From: Ruminobacter sp964520475
GTDB taxonomy: Bacteria; Pseudomonadota; Gammaproteobacteria; Enterobacterales; Succinivibrionaceae
Length of the DNA stretch: 64,000 nt
Direction: 5' to 3'
Assembly (NCBI GenBank): GCA_964520475.1
Contig: CAZFNS010000010.1
Location: forward strand, 13,333 to 77,332
The notes beneath the pieces were generated by a model. The model was not told the origin of the DNA. It made no database searches and saw nothing but the letters and a program-made list of their open reading frames with translations. Positions 33,542 to 41,036 of this stretch are shown piece after piece (position 1 is the first letter of the stretch; the number at the start of each line of letters is the position of its first letter). Position numbers and translations under genes: made by a program.

Positions 33542-34678
33542 GTGAAAAAGAATTGCCGTCGTCTTTTAACCGGATGCAGCCTGCTGGCTCTTTCGGCCCT
33601 CGCCGGCTGCGCGGGCGGGATCAACCGGGACATCCGCGAAGCCAACAACAACTTCAGATATCTCGACGCCTACTCCGCGGGCGATCCCCTGACCGAGCCC
33701 GAGGGGCTCGACAAGCTTAAATACTCGACCGACTTCGACCTGCCCGGCACGGTCATCAGGGACTCGCGGGCCGCGATCACCGGCCGGCACGTCGACGTCA
33801 GGCCCCCGCAGAAGCTGATTCCCCTCGATCCCGAGGTAATCACCGCCAAAGACGGCGACCTGGCGCAGATCTGGTTCCACGCCGACGAGAACGGCCGGGA
33901 GATGACCGCCAACGGGCTGTTCACCGTGCTGATCAGGTTCCTGAACGGCGCCGGCATCGACATCGAGAGCGTCGACCCGGAGAACAGTTTCGTGCGCACG
34001 GACTGGTACGAGGCCACCGAGTTCGCCACCGCGTACGACAACCAGGCCCTGGCCGACGGGGCGCTCATCTACCGCCAGAAGTACCTGTTCCGGCTGGTCC
34101 GGAACCGCCAGGGCGTCCCCGGCATCATCGTGCAGATAACCGACAACATCATCGAGCGCTCCGACGGGGAGGAACTGCTCACCGGCCTGAACCGCTTCGA
34201 GCCGGGCCGCTTCGCCGCGCTGATGGCGAACCGCCTGATGCTCTCCTACCACCAGCAGCAGGTCAACTCCGAAGCGGGGGCGGACCGGAACGTCGAGATC
34301 ACCATCGGGAAGGACAACAACGACCTCCCCTGCTGGATCCTCAACGCCTCCTTCGACGAGACCTACCAGGTTCTCACCGAGATTCTCAACGGCTACGGCA
34401 TCTTCATCTCGGAATACTCGTCCACCGCGGGCGAGATCAGGTTCGACTACTCCGAGCTCGATCCCGAGGACTGGGCGGCGCACGAGACCGAGCCCTGGGG
34501 CCTCGAGTCCGGCAAGTACACCTTCAAGATCGGCCTGTTCCGCGACAAGTCGACCATCACGCTTTACGACAAGCAGAACCGCCCGGTGGACGCCGGGGTC
34601 ATCTCCAGAATGTACGCCGGGTTCTCCATTTCCCTGACCAACCAGTTCATCGAGCACAGAAAAAAAAGTAAAAAATAG
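33542..34678 (+). CDS. bamC: BamC, outer-membrane assembly lipoprotein
   Basis: A lipoprotein subunit of the BAM complex that inserts beta-barrel proteins, 378 residues. The signal peptide ends in LAGC (MKKNCRRLLTGCSLLALSALAGC), followed by Ala, so it goes to the outer membrane. A long unstructured N-terminal segment is followed by two helix-grip domains (about 130-245 and 255-370). Identification rests on these features, on VRPPQKLIPLDP and on its position directly before purC, as in E. coli dapA-bamC-purC; dapA is absent here. The start is GTG with CGGAGG upstream. Confidence 0.88.
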   Translation: MKKNCRRLLTGCSLLALSALAGCAGGINRDIREANNNFRYLDAYSAGDPLTEPEGLDKLKYSTDFDLPGTVIRDSRAAITGRHVDVRPPQKLIPLDPEVITAKDGDLAQIWFHADENGREMTANGLFTVLIRFLNGAGIDIESVDPENSFVRTDWYEATEFATAYDNQALADGALIYRQKYLFRLVRNRQGVPGIIVQITDNIIERSDGEELLTGLNRFEPGRFAALMANRLMLSYHQQQVNSEAGADRNVEITIGKDNNDLPCWILNASFDETYQVLTEILNGYGIFISEYSSTAGEIRFDYSELDPEDWAAHETEPWGLESGKYTFKIGLFRDKSTITLYDKQNRPVDAGVISRMYAGFSISLTNQFIEHRKKSKK

Positions 34679-34736
34679 CCGTTTTTTGTGATAGAATGCA
34701 CAAAGCTTTTTTGATTTGCTTTTGGAGTTATTTCTG

Positions 34737-35450
34737 ATGGAAAAGAAAGAGGAAATCTATCGCGGCAAGGCCAAGTCGGTTTACGCCACCGACGACCCCG
34801 ACCGCTACATCATGCTGTTCCGCGACGACACGTCCGCCTTCGACGGCCTCAAGATCGAACAGCTGGCGCGAAAAGGCAAGACAAACAACAAATTCAACTA
34901 CTTCATCATGAAGAAGCTCGAGGAGGCCGGCATCCCGACCCAGATCGAGGAGCTGATCGGCGACAACGAGGTCCTGGTCAAGAAGCTGCGGATGGTTCCA
35001 GTGGAGTGCGTGGTCAGAAACTACACCGCCGGATCCGTGTGCAAGCGCCTCGGCGTGGAGAAAGGCATCGAGCTTAAGGTTCCGACCTTCGAGTTCTTCC
35101 TCAAGAACGACGCCCTGCACGACCCCATGGTGAACGACTCGCACATCATCGCCTTCGGCTGGGGCACGCAGGAGCAGATCGACGAGATGAAGGCCCTGAG
35201 CTTCAAAATCAACGACGTGCTCAAGAAGCTGTTCGACGACGCCGGCCTGCTGCTCGTCGACTACAAGCTCGAGTTCGGCCTGTACAAGGGCAAGCTGGTG
35301 CTCGGCGACGAGTTCTCCCCGGACGGCTGCCGCCTGTGGGACAAGAAGACCCGCGACAGCCTGGACAAGGACCGTTTCCGCCAGGATCTCGGCGGCGTCA
35401 TCGAAGCTTACGAGGAAGTGGCCCGCCGCATCGGCTGTCCGCTTGATTAA
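34737..35450 (+). CDS. purC: SAICAR synthetase
   Basis: Joins CAIR and aspartate (ATP-dependent) in purine synthesis. It has 237 residues, exactly as E. coli PurC. Motifs are YRGKAKSVYATDDPD, KFNYFIMKKLEEAGIPTQIE, MVPVECVVRNYTAGS and DDAGLLLVDYKLEFG, followed by DEFSPDGCRLWD. I chose the ATG at 34737 with GGAG 10 bases upstream over an upstream TTG. It follows bamC by 58 bases with a TAGAAT-type -10 between them, so a separate promoter is possible. Confidence 0.98.
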   Translation: MEKKEEIYRGKAKSVYATDDPDRYIMLFRDDTSAFDGLKIEQLARKGKTNNKFNYFIMKKLEEAGIPTQIEELIGDNEVLVKKLRMVPVECVVRNYTAGSVCKRLGVEKGIELKVPTFEFFLKNDALHDPMVNDSHIIAFGWGTQEQIDEMKALSFKINDVLKKLFDDAGLLLVDYKLEFGLYKGKLVLGDEFSPDGCRLWDKKTRDSLDKDRFRQDLGGVIEAYEEVARRIGCPLD

Positions 35451-35470
35451 TACCCGGGTTCGGGTATAAT
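35443..35470 (+). promoter_or_regulatory. tRNA-Thr promoter with an inverted repeat in its spacer
   Basis: TTGATT (35443-35448) overlaps the purC stop and is 16 bases from a perfect TATAAT (35465-35470). The spacer contains TACCCG-GGTT-CGGGTA (35451-35466), an inverted repeat whose right arm enters the -10. Confidence 0.72.
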
Positions 35471-35523
35471 AACACCGGGCCGCGCGGACGGGGCCGTCCC
35501 GCCCGCGCCGCCCGTCACAGGGC

Positions 35524-35599
35524 GCTACTTTAGCTCAGCCGGTAGAGCAATTGTTTCGTAAACAATAGGTCGTGGGTTCGAATCCCGCAAGTAGCACCA
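35524..35599 (+). tRNA. thrW: tRNA-Thr (anticodon CGU)
   Basis: A 76-nt cloverleaf with encoded CCA. Acceptor arm GCTACTT pairs with AAGTAGC, D-arm GCTC-AGCCGGTA-GAGC, anticodon stem TTGTT/AACAA with loop TTCGTAA and anticodon CGT at 35557-35559, T-arm GTGGGTTCGAATCCCGC, discriminator A. It reads ACG codons. It stands alone behind purC with its own promoter; no integrated element borders its 3' end. Confidence 0.96.
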
Positions 35600-35622
35600 T
35601 CTTTCCGGGCGCCCCGGCGCCC

Positions 35623-36204
35623 TCACCTGATGAAATTGGTAAACACCCGGTCCTCGGCCGCGGGCTGTTTCACCCCCGCTTCCGCCCCGCACGCGATGCT
35701 CTTGACGAGCCAGGCCATGTTCCGGCCCAGGGTGCGCATGATCTGCACGCCCTCGGCGTCGCTCCGCACGTCCTCCGGCCTGCTGCCGTGCACCATGTTC
35801 CAGTACCGCGACGAAACCACCGGCATCTGGCTGTACTGGAAGTACTTGTTGAGGACGTCGAGGCAGGCGGTCGTTCCGGCCCGGCGCGCGGAGGTCACCG
35901 CGGCGGCGGGCTTGAACCTGAGGACGGGCTCGGCGCTCGCGAACAGGCGGTCGAGGACCGCGACGATCTCGCCGGACGGCGAGGCGTAGTACACGGGCGA
36001 GCCGACGACCAGACCGGACGCGGTCTCCATCTTGGCGGCGATCTCCTTCACCAGCGCGTTTATCTCCCCGTTAACCGCCCTTTTGCCGGCAAAGACGATC
36101 TCGGACTCTATGCCTTCCTCGGCCAGCGCCGCGGCGACTTCCGAGAGCGCGGCGAAGGTGCAGCCCTTTTCGCGGCGGCTGCCGTTAATCATAATCACTT
36201 TCAT
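35623..36204 (-). CDS. Flavodoxin-fold NAD(P)H-dependent FMN reductase family protein
   Basis: A 193-residue flavodoxin-like protein of the NADPH-dependent FMN reductase / iron-sulfur flavoprotein group. The FMN phosphate loop is INGSRREKGCTFAAL (about residues 6-20); the isoalloxazine-binding stretch is GLVVGSPVYYASPSGEIVAVLDR (about 64-86). The cysteine cluster typical of iron-sulfur flavoproteins is reduced to one Cys in the loop, so it is probably an FMN-only oxidoreductase. The substrate cannot be read from sequence. It is downstream of lysC on the same strand but separated by a strong terminator. Confidence 0.82.
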   Translation of the reverse strand: MKVIMINGSRREKGCTFAALSEVAAALAEEGIESEIVFAGKRAVNGEINALVKEIAAKMETASGLVVGSPVYYASPSGEIVAVLDRLFASAEPVLRFKPAAAVTSARRAGTTACLDVLNKYFQYSQMPVVSSRYWNMVHGSRPEDVRSDAEGVQIMRTLGRNMAWLVKSIACGAEAGVKQPAAEDRVFTNFIR

Positions 36205-36260
36205 GGAAACACTCCTTTATCGTGGGGACGGGCCCGCCCGGCCCGAAGACCCGGCGGGGT

Positions 36261-36298
36261 AAAAAAAGCGGGCGGGACGCGCTTACCGTCCCGCCCGC
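36261..36298 (-). terminator. lysC terminator
   Basis: On the minus strand a perfect 12-bp stem (36268-36279 with 36287-36298) is followed by seven T. Confidence 0.92.
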
Positions 36299-36323
36299 GG
36301 GCAATTCGGCGAGGCGGCGGCGC

Positions 36324-37700
36324 TTACCTGATGACGGCCGGGTTCTCCTCGAGGAGACAGCGGTGCAGGGCGGCGACGGTCTGCTGCGCCTGGTCCTCGT
36401 TGACCAGGAAGCACAGGTTGTGGGTGCTCGCGCCGTAGCAGATCATGCGGATGTTCACGTCGCAGATCGAGGAGAACACCGCGGCTCCGGTTCCGCTCAC
36501 CTGGCTCATGCCGTTGCCGATCAGGGCGATGAGGGCCAGCCCCTCGTCGACGCGCACCCGGCAGAAGGACTTGAGCTCGGAGAGCAGCCGGTCGCTCAGG
36601 ACCGACTCGCCGCCGGACTGGCTGCCGGTGTAGTCGATGGTCAGGGCGACGCTCACCTCCGAGGTGGTGATGAGGTCGACGGAGATGCCGTACCGCGCGA
36701 AAATGCTGAAGATGTTGGCGAGGAAGCCGCACGCCCCGATCATCCTCGGGCTCTGCAGCGTGAGCAGGATCTGGTTGCGGCGCAGCGCGACGGCCCGGAA
36801 GGTCGGCCGGGAATCGGTCTCGGAACGGACCCAGGTGCCCCCCTGGTCCGGGGTCTTCGAGGAGCCCACGAACACGGGGATGTTCCGGCGCACCGCCGGG
36901 AAAATGGTCGACGGATGCAGCACCTTCGCCCCGAAGGTGGCCATTTCGGCGGCCTCCGCGAAGGTGATCTCCGGGATCACGCGGGCCCCGGGGACCAGGC
37001 GGGGATCGGTGGTGTAGATGCCCGCGACGTCCGTCCAGATCTCGATCGCCCCGCAGGAGGGCAACGCCTCCCCGAGCAGCGAGGCGCTGTAGTCCGAGCC
37101 GCCGCGGCCGAGGGTGGTGGTCTGGCCGATGGCGTTGGAGCCGATGAAGCCCTGGGTGACCACGATGGAATCCTTGAGCAGCGGAGCCAGCAGCTCCTTC
37201 ACCGCGCCGCCGATGACCTCGATGATCGGGGTGGCCTTGCCGAAGCGGCTGTCGGTTTTCATGACTGAGCGCACGTCGAACCAGCGGGCGAAGTGGCCCA
37301 TGCGGTTCAGCACTTCCGTGAAGATCCTCGTGGACATGAGCTCGCCGTAGGACACGATCCGGTCGGTGAGCGCCTCGTCGTGCTCGGCGATGGCGTGATG
37401 GGCGAGATCCCTGATCTCGTGCAGGGTGCTCTCGATTTCCGCGGTCAGATCTTCGGGCCGGCCCATGTCGTCGAGGATCGAGTTTTCGATCGCGGCGAGC
37501 TTTTCCATGCGCTGCTCGATGCCGCCCTGGTTCAGGAAGCCGGAGGCCAGTTCCACGAGAATGTTGGTGACGCCGGCGCTCGCGCTCAGCACTACGAGTC
37601 TGGTTTTGGGATTGGCGGTGACTATTTTCGCGCAGTTGCACATCGCCTTGTAGTCGGCGACGCTGGTACCGCCGAACTTGGCGACACAAACTTGCTTCAT
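36324..37700 (-). CDS. lysC: Aspartokinase (LysC-type, monofunctional)
   Basis: Phosphorylates aspartate, the first step towards lysine, threonine, methionine and diaminopimelate. It has 458 residues (E. coli LysC 449). The kinase motif VAKFGGTSVADYKAM is at the N terminus, with GRGGSDYSASLLGEAL near residue 200; the C-terminal third has two ACT domains, starting at RNQILLTLQSPRM and ending CYGASTHNLCFLVNE. No homoserine dehydrogenase part is fused, and the length and ACT layout match the lysine-sensitive AKIII. A long structured leader precedes it (37701-37965). Confidence 0.95.
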   Translation of the reverse strand: MKQVCVAKFGGTSVADYKAMCNCAKIVTANPKTRLVVLSASAGVTNILVELASGFLNQGGIEQRMEKLAAIENSILDDMGRPEDLTAEIESTLHEIRDLAHHAIAEHDEALTDRIVSYGELMSTRIFTEVLNRMGHFARWFDVRSVMKTDSRFGKATPIIEVIGGAVKELLAPLLKDSIVVTQGFIGSNAIGQTTTLGRGGSDYSASLLGEALPSCGAIEIWTDVAGIYTTDPRLVPGARVIPEITFAEAAEMATFGAKVLHPSTIFPAVRRNIPVFVGSSKTPDQGGTWVRSETDSRPTFRAVALRRNQILLTLQSPRMIGACGFLANIFSIFARYGISVDLITTSEVSVALTIDYTGSQSGGESVLSDRLLSELKSFCRVRVDEGLALIALIGNGMSQVSGTGAAVFSSICDVNIRMICYGASTHNLCFLVNEDQAQQTVAALHRCLLEENPAVIR

Positions 37701-37962
37701 GTGAATTCCTTAAGTTAAAAATGGGGTGAGCCGCTTAAGGATTATGTCTGACCGGGGGATCGGAAACGCCCGCCCGGAGCGTTGCGCCTTAAGCGTGACG
37801 GCCCGAAGGCGCGGAGCCTTCGCGGCGGGCGGCCGGAAACCACGCTGCTTTTCCGGCCGCCCCGGCTCTTCATCGTTCCCTCTCGCGGCGCGGAAGCTTG
37901 CGGAACAACGGGGGGCCCGGAAGAGGTTCCCTCCGGGCGGAAATTGCTGAAGAATTGCGGTG
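37701..37962 (-). promoter_or_regulatory. Long structured lysC 5' leader (386-base gene-free region)
   Basis: About 260 bases lie between the lysC promoter and ATG, with no coding sequence I can support. On the minus strand there is a perfect 13-bp hairpin (GGGCGGCCGGAAA at 37858-37870 region, loop AGCAGCGTGG, exact complement after it) and then CGAAGGC-TCCGC-GCCTTCG. E. coli lysC carries a lysine riboswitch here, but I could not find its conserved core, so the leader type is open. The upstream part of the gene-free region holds the promoter, a 20-bp palindrome and a terminator, listed separately. Confidence 0.5.
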
Positions 37963-37991
37963 AATGTACATTTTTTGCCGTGTTTTGTCAA
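37963..37991 (-). promoter_or_regulatory. lysC promoter
   Basis: On the minus strand a perfect TTGACA (37986-37991) and TACATT (37963-37968) with a 17-base spacer, about 262 bases before the lysC start. Confidence 0.82.
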
Positions 37992-38000
37992 CAGGTTTTT

Positions 38001-38020
38001 GGGCGCGGGGCCCCGCGCCC
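38001..38020. repeat. 20-bp perfect GC palindrome upstream of the lysC promoter
   Basis: GGGCGCGGGG is followed immediately by its complement CCCCGCGCCC, 9 bases upstream of the lysC -35. No T-run follows on either strand, so it is not a normal terminator. Confidence 0.5.
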
Positions 38021-38029
38021 GGCCGCCCG

Positions 38030-38067
38030 AAAAAAAAATCCCCCCTTTCCGCGGGGAAAGGGAGGAT
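38030..38067 (-). terminator. Terminator of the YccA-like gene
   Basis: On the minus strand a 13-bp stem (38055-38067 with 38038-38050, one T-G pair) is followed by nine T, just after the gene's stop. Confidence 0.9.
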
Positions 38068-38086
38068 CGGTCCGGCGGGTCCCCGG

Positions 38087-38839
38087 CTATTCGCGCGTCA
38101 GGACGGCGATCCGCGCCGCCAGTCTGAGGATCTCGATATAGAGCCACACCAGGCTGGCGAGGAAGCCCATGGCCCACACCCACTCGTAGCGGCGGTCGGC
38201 CCGGCCTTCCAGATCGAACACCTGTTGAAAATCTATCAGCAGGTAAATCGCGCCGATGACCACGGCCAGGGCGTTGATCCCGAAGCCGAGCGGCGAGACG
38301 TTTTCCGGGGCCAGGAAATTGCCGAGCCCGAGGAAGGGCAGGAGCAGGGCCGCGAGGTAGGAGACGACGAGGGCTCCGCCCGCGATCAGGGCGAACTTCA
38401 CCAGCGTCCGGGTGACCCGGAACAGCCCGGTCGCGTAGCCCGTGAAGATGATGCCGGCCACGGAGATCGTGCCGAGCATGGCGTAGACGCTCAGGCCCCG
38501 GCCGTACCGGGCGTCGATGACGGCGCTGACGCAGCCGAGCAGGACGCCTTCGCAGGCGGCGTAAACCGGCGCGCAGAATTTGGCGGCGGAGGGGGCGAAC
38601 AGGCCCGCGAAGTAGGCTCCCAGGGAGACGAAGAGCATGATCATCGGCAGATAGCCCGCGCTGTATGCGAGCGGGGCCGCGTAGGCCGCGACCGCCCCGG
38701 CGAAGCAGAGCGCCGTGAGGAACACCGACTTGAAGCAGGCCCCTCTCAGGGAGAACACGCCGGCGTCCGCGACGGCGTTCTCCCGCGACGAACTCAGGAT
38801 GTTCCGGCTGGAACTCAGCGGGTTGGTTGTGGTAAGCAT
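38087..38839 (-). CDS. Bax inhibitor-1/YccA family membrane protein
   Basis: A 250-residue inner-membrane protein with seven hydrophobic segments. It belongs to the bacterial YccA/YaaH-like branch of the BI-1 (TMBIM) family with the long N terminus (NPLSSSRNILSSSRE), and has the typical C-terminal IYLLIDFQQVFDLE and EWVWAMGFLASLVWLYIEILRL. E. coli YccA is a substrate and modulator of FtsH; other members leak Ca2+ or H+. The function of this branch is not known. It stands alone with its own promoter and terminator. Confidence 0.86.
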   Translation of the reverse strand: MLTTTNPLSSSRNILSSSRENAVADAGVFSLRGACFKSVFLTALCFAGAVAAYAAPLAYSAGYLPMIMLFVSLGAYFAGLFAPSAAKFCAPVYAACEGVLLGCVSAVIDARYGRGLSVYAMLGTISVAGIIFTGYATGLFRVTRTLVKFALIAGGALVVSYLAALLLPFLGLGNFLAPENVSPLGFGINALAVVIGAIYLLIDFQQVFDLEGRADRRYEWVWAMGFLASLVWLYIEILRLAARIAVLTRE

Positions 38840-38943
38840 ATGCGATTTTTTCCTTACCGCGCCGTAAAGCGCGCGGTCAAAAACTCCTTGATTCGCGGCC
38901 GGCGGCGCCGTCCCCGGGGGAACGGGGGCCGCCTTCCGCGCGT

Positions 38944-38958
38944 AATTATACTACATTT
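38944..38958 (-). promoter_or_regulatory. -10 region of the YccA-like gene; 15-mer shared with the lpxK promoter
   Basis: On the minus strand AAATGTAGTATAATT, with TATAAT at 38945-38950, about 105 bases upstream of the gene. No -35 is visible. The same 15 bases occur at 40832-40846 before lpxK. Confidence 0.6.
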
Positions 38959-38980
38959 TCGCGGCCGGCGCGGGCCGGCG

Positions 38981-39742
38981 TCACTTCGCCGCGTATTTGC
39001 GCGCGAAGATCTCCCGCACCTTCTCAAGGTCCTCGAGGGTGTCGACGCCCACCTCCGGATCGGCCGCGGCGTAGTCGACCGCGATCTTCCGGCCGTAGTA
39101 CAGGACGCGCAGCTGCTCGAGGGACTCGATGCTCTCGAGCGCGCAGGGCGGCAGGCTCACGTACTCGCGGATGAAGCCGGCCCGGTAGGCGTAGATGCCG
39201 AGGTGGCGGGCGTGCCCCTGCCGCGCGGACATGTCGCCGGCGCGGAAACGGTCGCGCTCGTAGGGGATCGGCGCGCGGCTGAAATAGATGGCCTCCCGGT
39301 TCTGGCCGATGACCACCTTCACGCTGTTCATGTTGAACACCTCCTCGCCCTCGATCGGCACGCAGAGGGTCGCCATCGGGGCGCCCGTCTCCTCGAGCAG
39401 AGCGGCCACCTGGACGATGTTCTCCGGCGGAATCAGGGGCTCGTCGCCCTGGACGTTGACCACGATCCCGGCGTCGGGGATCCCGAGTTTCTCCACCACC
39501 TCGGACAGGCGCTCGGTGCCGGAGTTGTGATCCTTCGAGGTCATGCACACCTCGGCGCCGCTGCCCGCGCACGCGGCGGCGATCCTCTCGTCGTCGGTCG
39601 CGACGATCACCCGCGAGGCGCCCGCCCTGAGGGCCTGCTCGGCGACCCTGACCACCATCGGCCTGCCGCAGACGTCCATGAGCGGCTTGCCGGGAAGCCG
39701 GGAAGACCCGTATCTCGCGGGGATAACCACTGTAAATTCCAT
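38981..39742 (-). CDS. kdsB: CMP-KDO synthetase (3-deoxy-manno-octulosonate cytidylyltransferase)
   Basis: Activates KDO with CTP for LPS inner-core synthesis. It has 253 residues. The N-terminal signature FTVVIPARYGSSRLPGKPL is followed by VQGDEPLIPPENI and the HLGIYAYRAGFIREY block. I chose the ATG at 39742 because GGAG lies 8 bases upstream and it gives the usual N terminus; a TTG four codons earlier is the alternative. It is 22 bases downstream of lpxK on the same strand, as in many gammaproteobacteria (lpxK-ycaR-kdsB in E. coli; ycaR is absent here). Confidence 0.97.
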   Translation of the reverse strand: MEFTVVIPARYGSSRLPGKPLMDVCGRPMVVRVAEQALRAGASRVIVATDDERIAAACAGSGAEVCMTSKDHNSGTERLSEVVEKLGIPDAGIVVNVQGDEPLIPPENIVQVAALLEETGAPMATLCVPIEGEEVFNMNSVKVVIGQNREAIYFSRAPIPYERDRFRAGDMSARQGHARHLGIYAYRAGFIREYVSLPPCALESIESLEQLRVLYYGRKIAVDYAAADPEVGVDTLEDLEKVREIFARKYAAK

Positions 39743-39764
39743 ATCGTTCTCCAATTTTTTGCGC

Positions 39765-40760
39765 TTAAACGTTCCGGCCCGGGGCGCGCGCCGCCCCGAG
39801 CCGCGCGATCAGATCCGCGTAAAAACTCTCGGGCAGCGCGGCGGAAACGGGCAGGAAGTACGAGTTCGCGAGGCCGGCGCCCGCGTACTTGACGCGGTCC
39901 TTCTCGGTCATGACGAGGGGGCGGTCCCGCTCGGCGTTCCGGAGCGCCGCGGCGTCCAGCGTCTCGTGGTCGCCCGCCGCCACCGTTCCGGCCACCCTGA
40001 AGCCGAGCTCCGCGAGGGTGGCGTAAAATCTTTCCGGGCTGCCGATGCCCGCGAGGGCCGTGACCTCCGCCCCGGCGGGCAGATCCCCCGGGGTCCCGTC
40101 CGTCTTCAGGAGCGTCCCGGGAACCAGGGTCATGGGGATCTCCCCCTCCCGGGGCGCGCCGCCGTTGCACACGACGAAGTCCGCCGCGGCGAGCCGCCAC
40201 GTCCCCTCCCGGAGGGGCCCGGCCGGAAGCAGCAGGCCGTTGCCGAACCTTCTCTTCCCGTCGACCACGACGATCTCGACGTCGCGCGCCAGGGCGTAGT
40301 GCTGCAGGCCGTCGTCGGCGATGATCACGTCCGCCAGTTCCGCCGCGCGGCGCGCGGCGCGCGCCCGGTCGGGATCGATGATCACCGGGCAGCCGGTCCG
40401 CGCGCGGATGAGGCGCGGCTCGTCCCCCGCGTACGCGACGGGGCTGTCCTCCTCCACCTCGTACGGGAGGCGCGGGGGCCGCGCCCGGTACCCCCGGCTC
40501 ACGACGGCCGGCCGGAACCCCGCGGCCGCGAGCCGCTCGGCGAGGGCCGCGACCACGGGGGTCTTGCCGTTGCCCCCGGTCATGACGTTCCCGACGACGA
40601 TCACGGGCACGCCGCACCGGAAGCTTTTTTTGAGGCCCGTCCGGTACAGGAACCTCCGGACGGCGGTGACGGCGCCGTAAAGCAGCGAAAAAGGGATTAA
40701 GGCGTATTTCCAAGGCGACGACCCGAACCAGACGCCCGCGGCGAAATTTTCCAGACTCAT
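39765..40760 (-). CDS. lpxK: Tetraacyldisaccharide 4'-kinase
   Basis: Phosphorylates the 4' position of lipid A disaccharide at the inner membrane. It has 331 residues. A hydrophobic N-terminal segment (WKYALIPFSLLYGAVTAVRRF) anchors it; the P-loop-like ATP site is VVGNVMTGGNGKTPV (about residues 54-68), followed by VVSRGYRAR and DVIIADDGLQHYALARDVEI. In E. coli msbA precedes lpxK; here the gene starts its own unit with kdsB behind it, and the upstream neighbour is the divergent uspE-like gene. Confidence 0.95.
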   Translation of the reverse strand: MSLENFAAGVWFGSSPWKYALIPFSLLYGAVTAVRRFLYRTGLKKSFRCGVPVIVVGNVMTGGNGKTPVVAALAERLAAAGFRPAVVSRGYRARPPRLPYEVEEDSPVAYAGDEPRLIRARTGCPVIIDPDRARAARRAAELADVIIADDGLQHYALARDVEIVVVDGKRRFGNGLLLPAGPLREGTWRLAAADFVVCNGGAPREGEIPMTLVPGTLLKTDGTPGDLPAGAEVTALAGIGSPERFYATLAELGFRVAGTVAAGDHETLDAAALRNAERDRPLVMTEKDRVKYAGAGLANSYFLPVSAALPESFYADLIARLGAARAPGRNV

Positions 40761-40831
40761 AGACCACCCGTGCGGCCCGCCGGCGGGGAAGGACCCGGGG
40801 AGCGGCTCCCCGCCCCGCCGGCGCGTGTTTC

Positions 40832-40846
40832 AATTATACTACATTT
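40832..40846 (-). promoter_or_regulatory. lpxK -10 region
   Basis: AAATGTAGTATAATT on the minus strand, TATAAT at 40833-40838, about 72 bases before the lpxK start; no -35 is recognisable. Identical to the block at 38944-38958. Confidence 0.6.
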
Positions 40847-41036
40847 GCCGCCGCCCGGACGCCGCCGGGCCCGGGGCCCGGCCCCGCGGCCGCGCAAATT
40901 TGGCGGAACCCGCATTTTTGCGATCGAACGCCCGTCCGCCCGGCATTTTACGGGCGGGTTCAAACACACCGCCCCCGAAAACATCTACAATGGAATTACA
41001 GGCAAAGTGCCGTCAGAGCAACCAAGGATGTGTTTT

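Noticed and set aside
35524..35599. tRNA-Thr or tmRNA 3' end as an integration site of a mobile element
   Set aside because: No integrase gene and no direct repeat of the tRNA or tmRNA 3' end is visible in the flanking sequence; both are followed by ordinary genes.
37701..37965. Lysine riboswitch before lysC
   Set aside because: Expected from E. coli, but I could not locate the conserved core, so I list only a structured leader and leave the class open.
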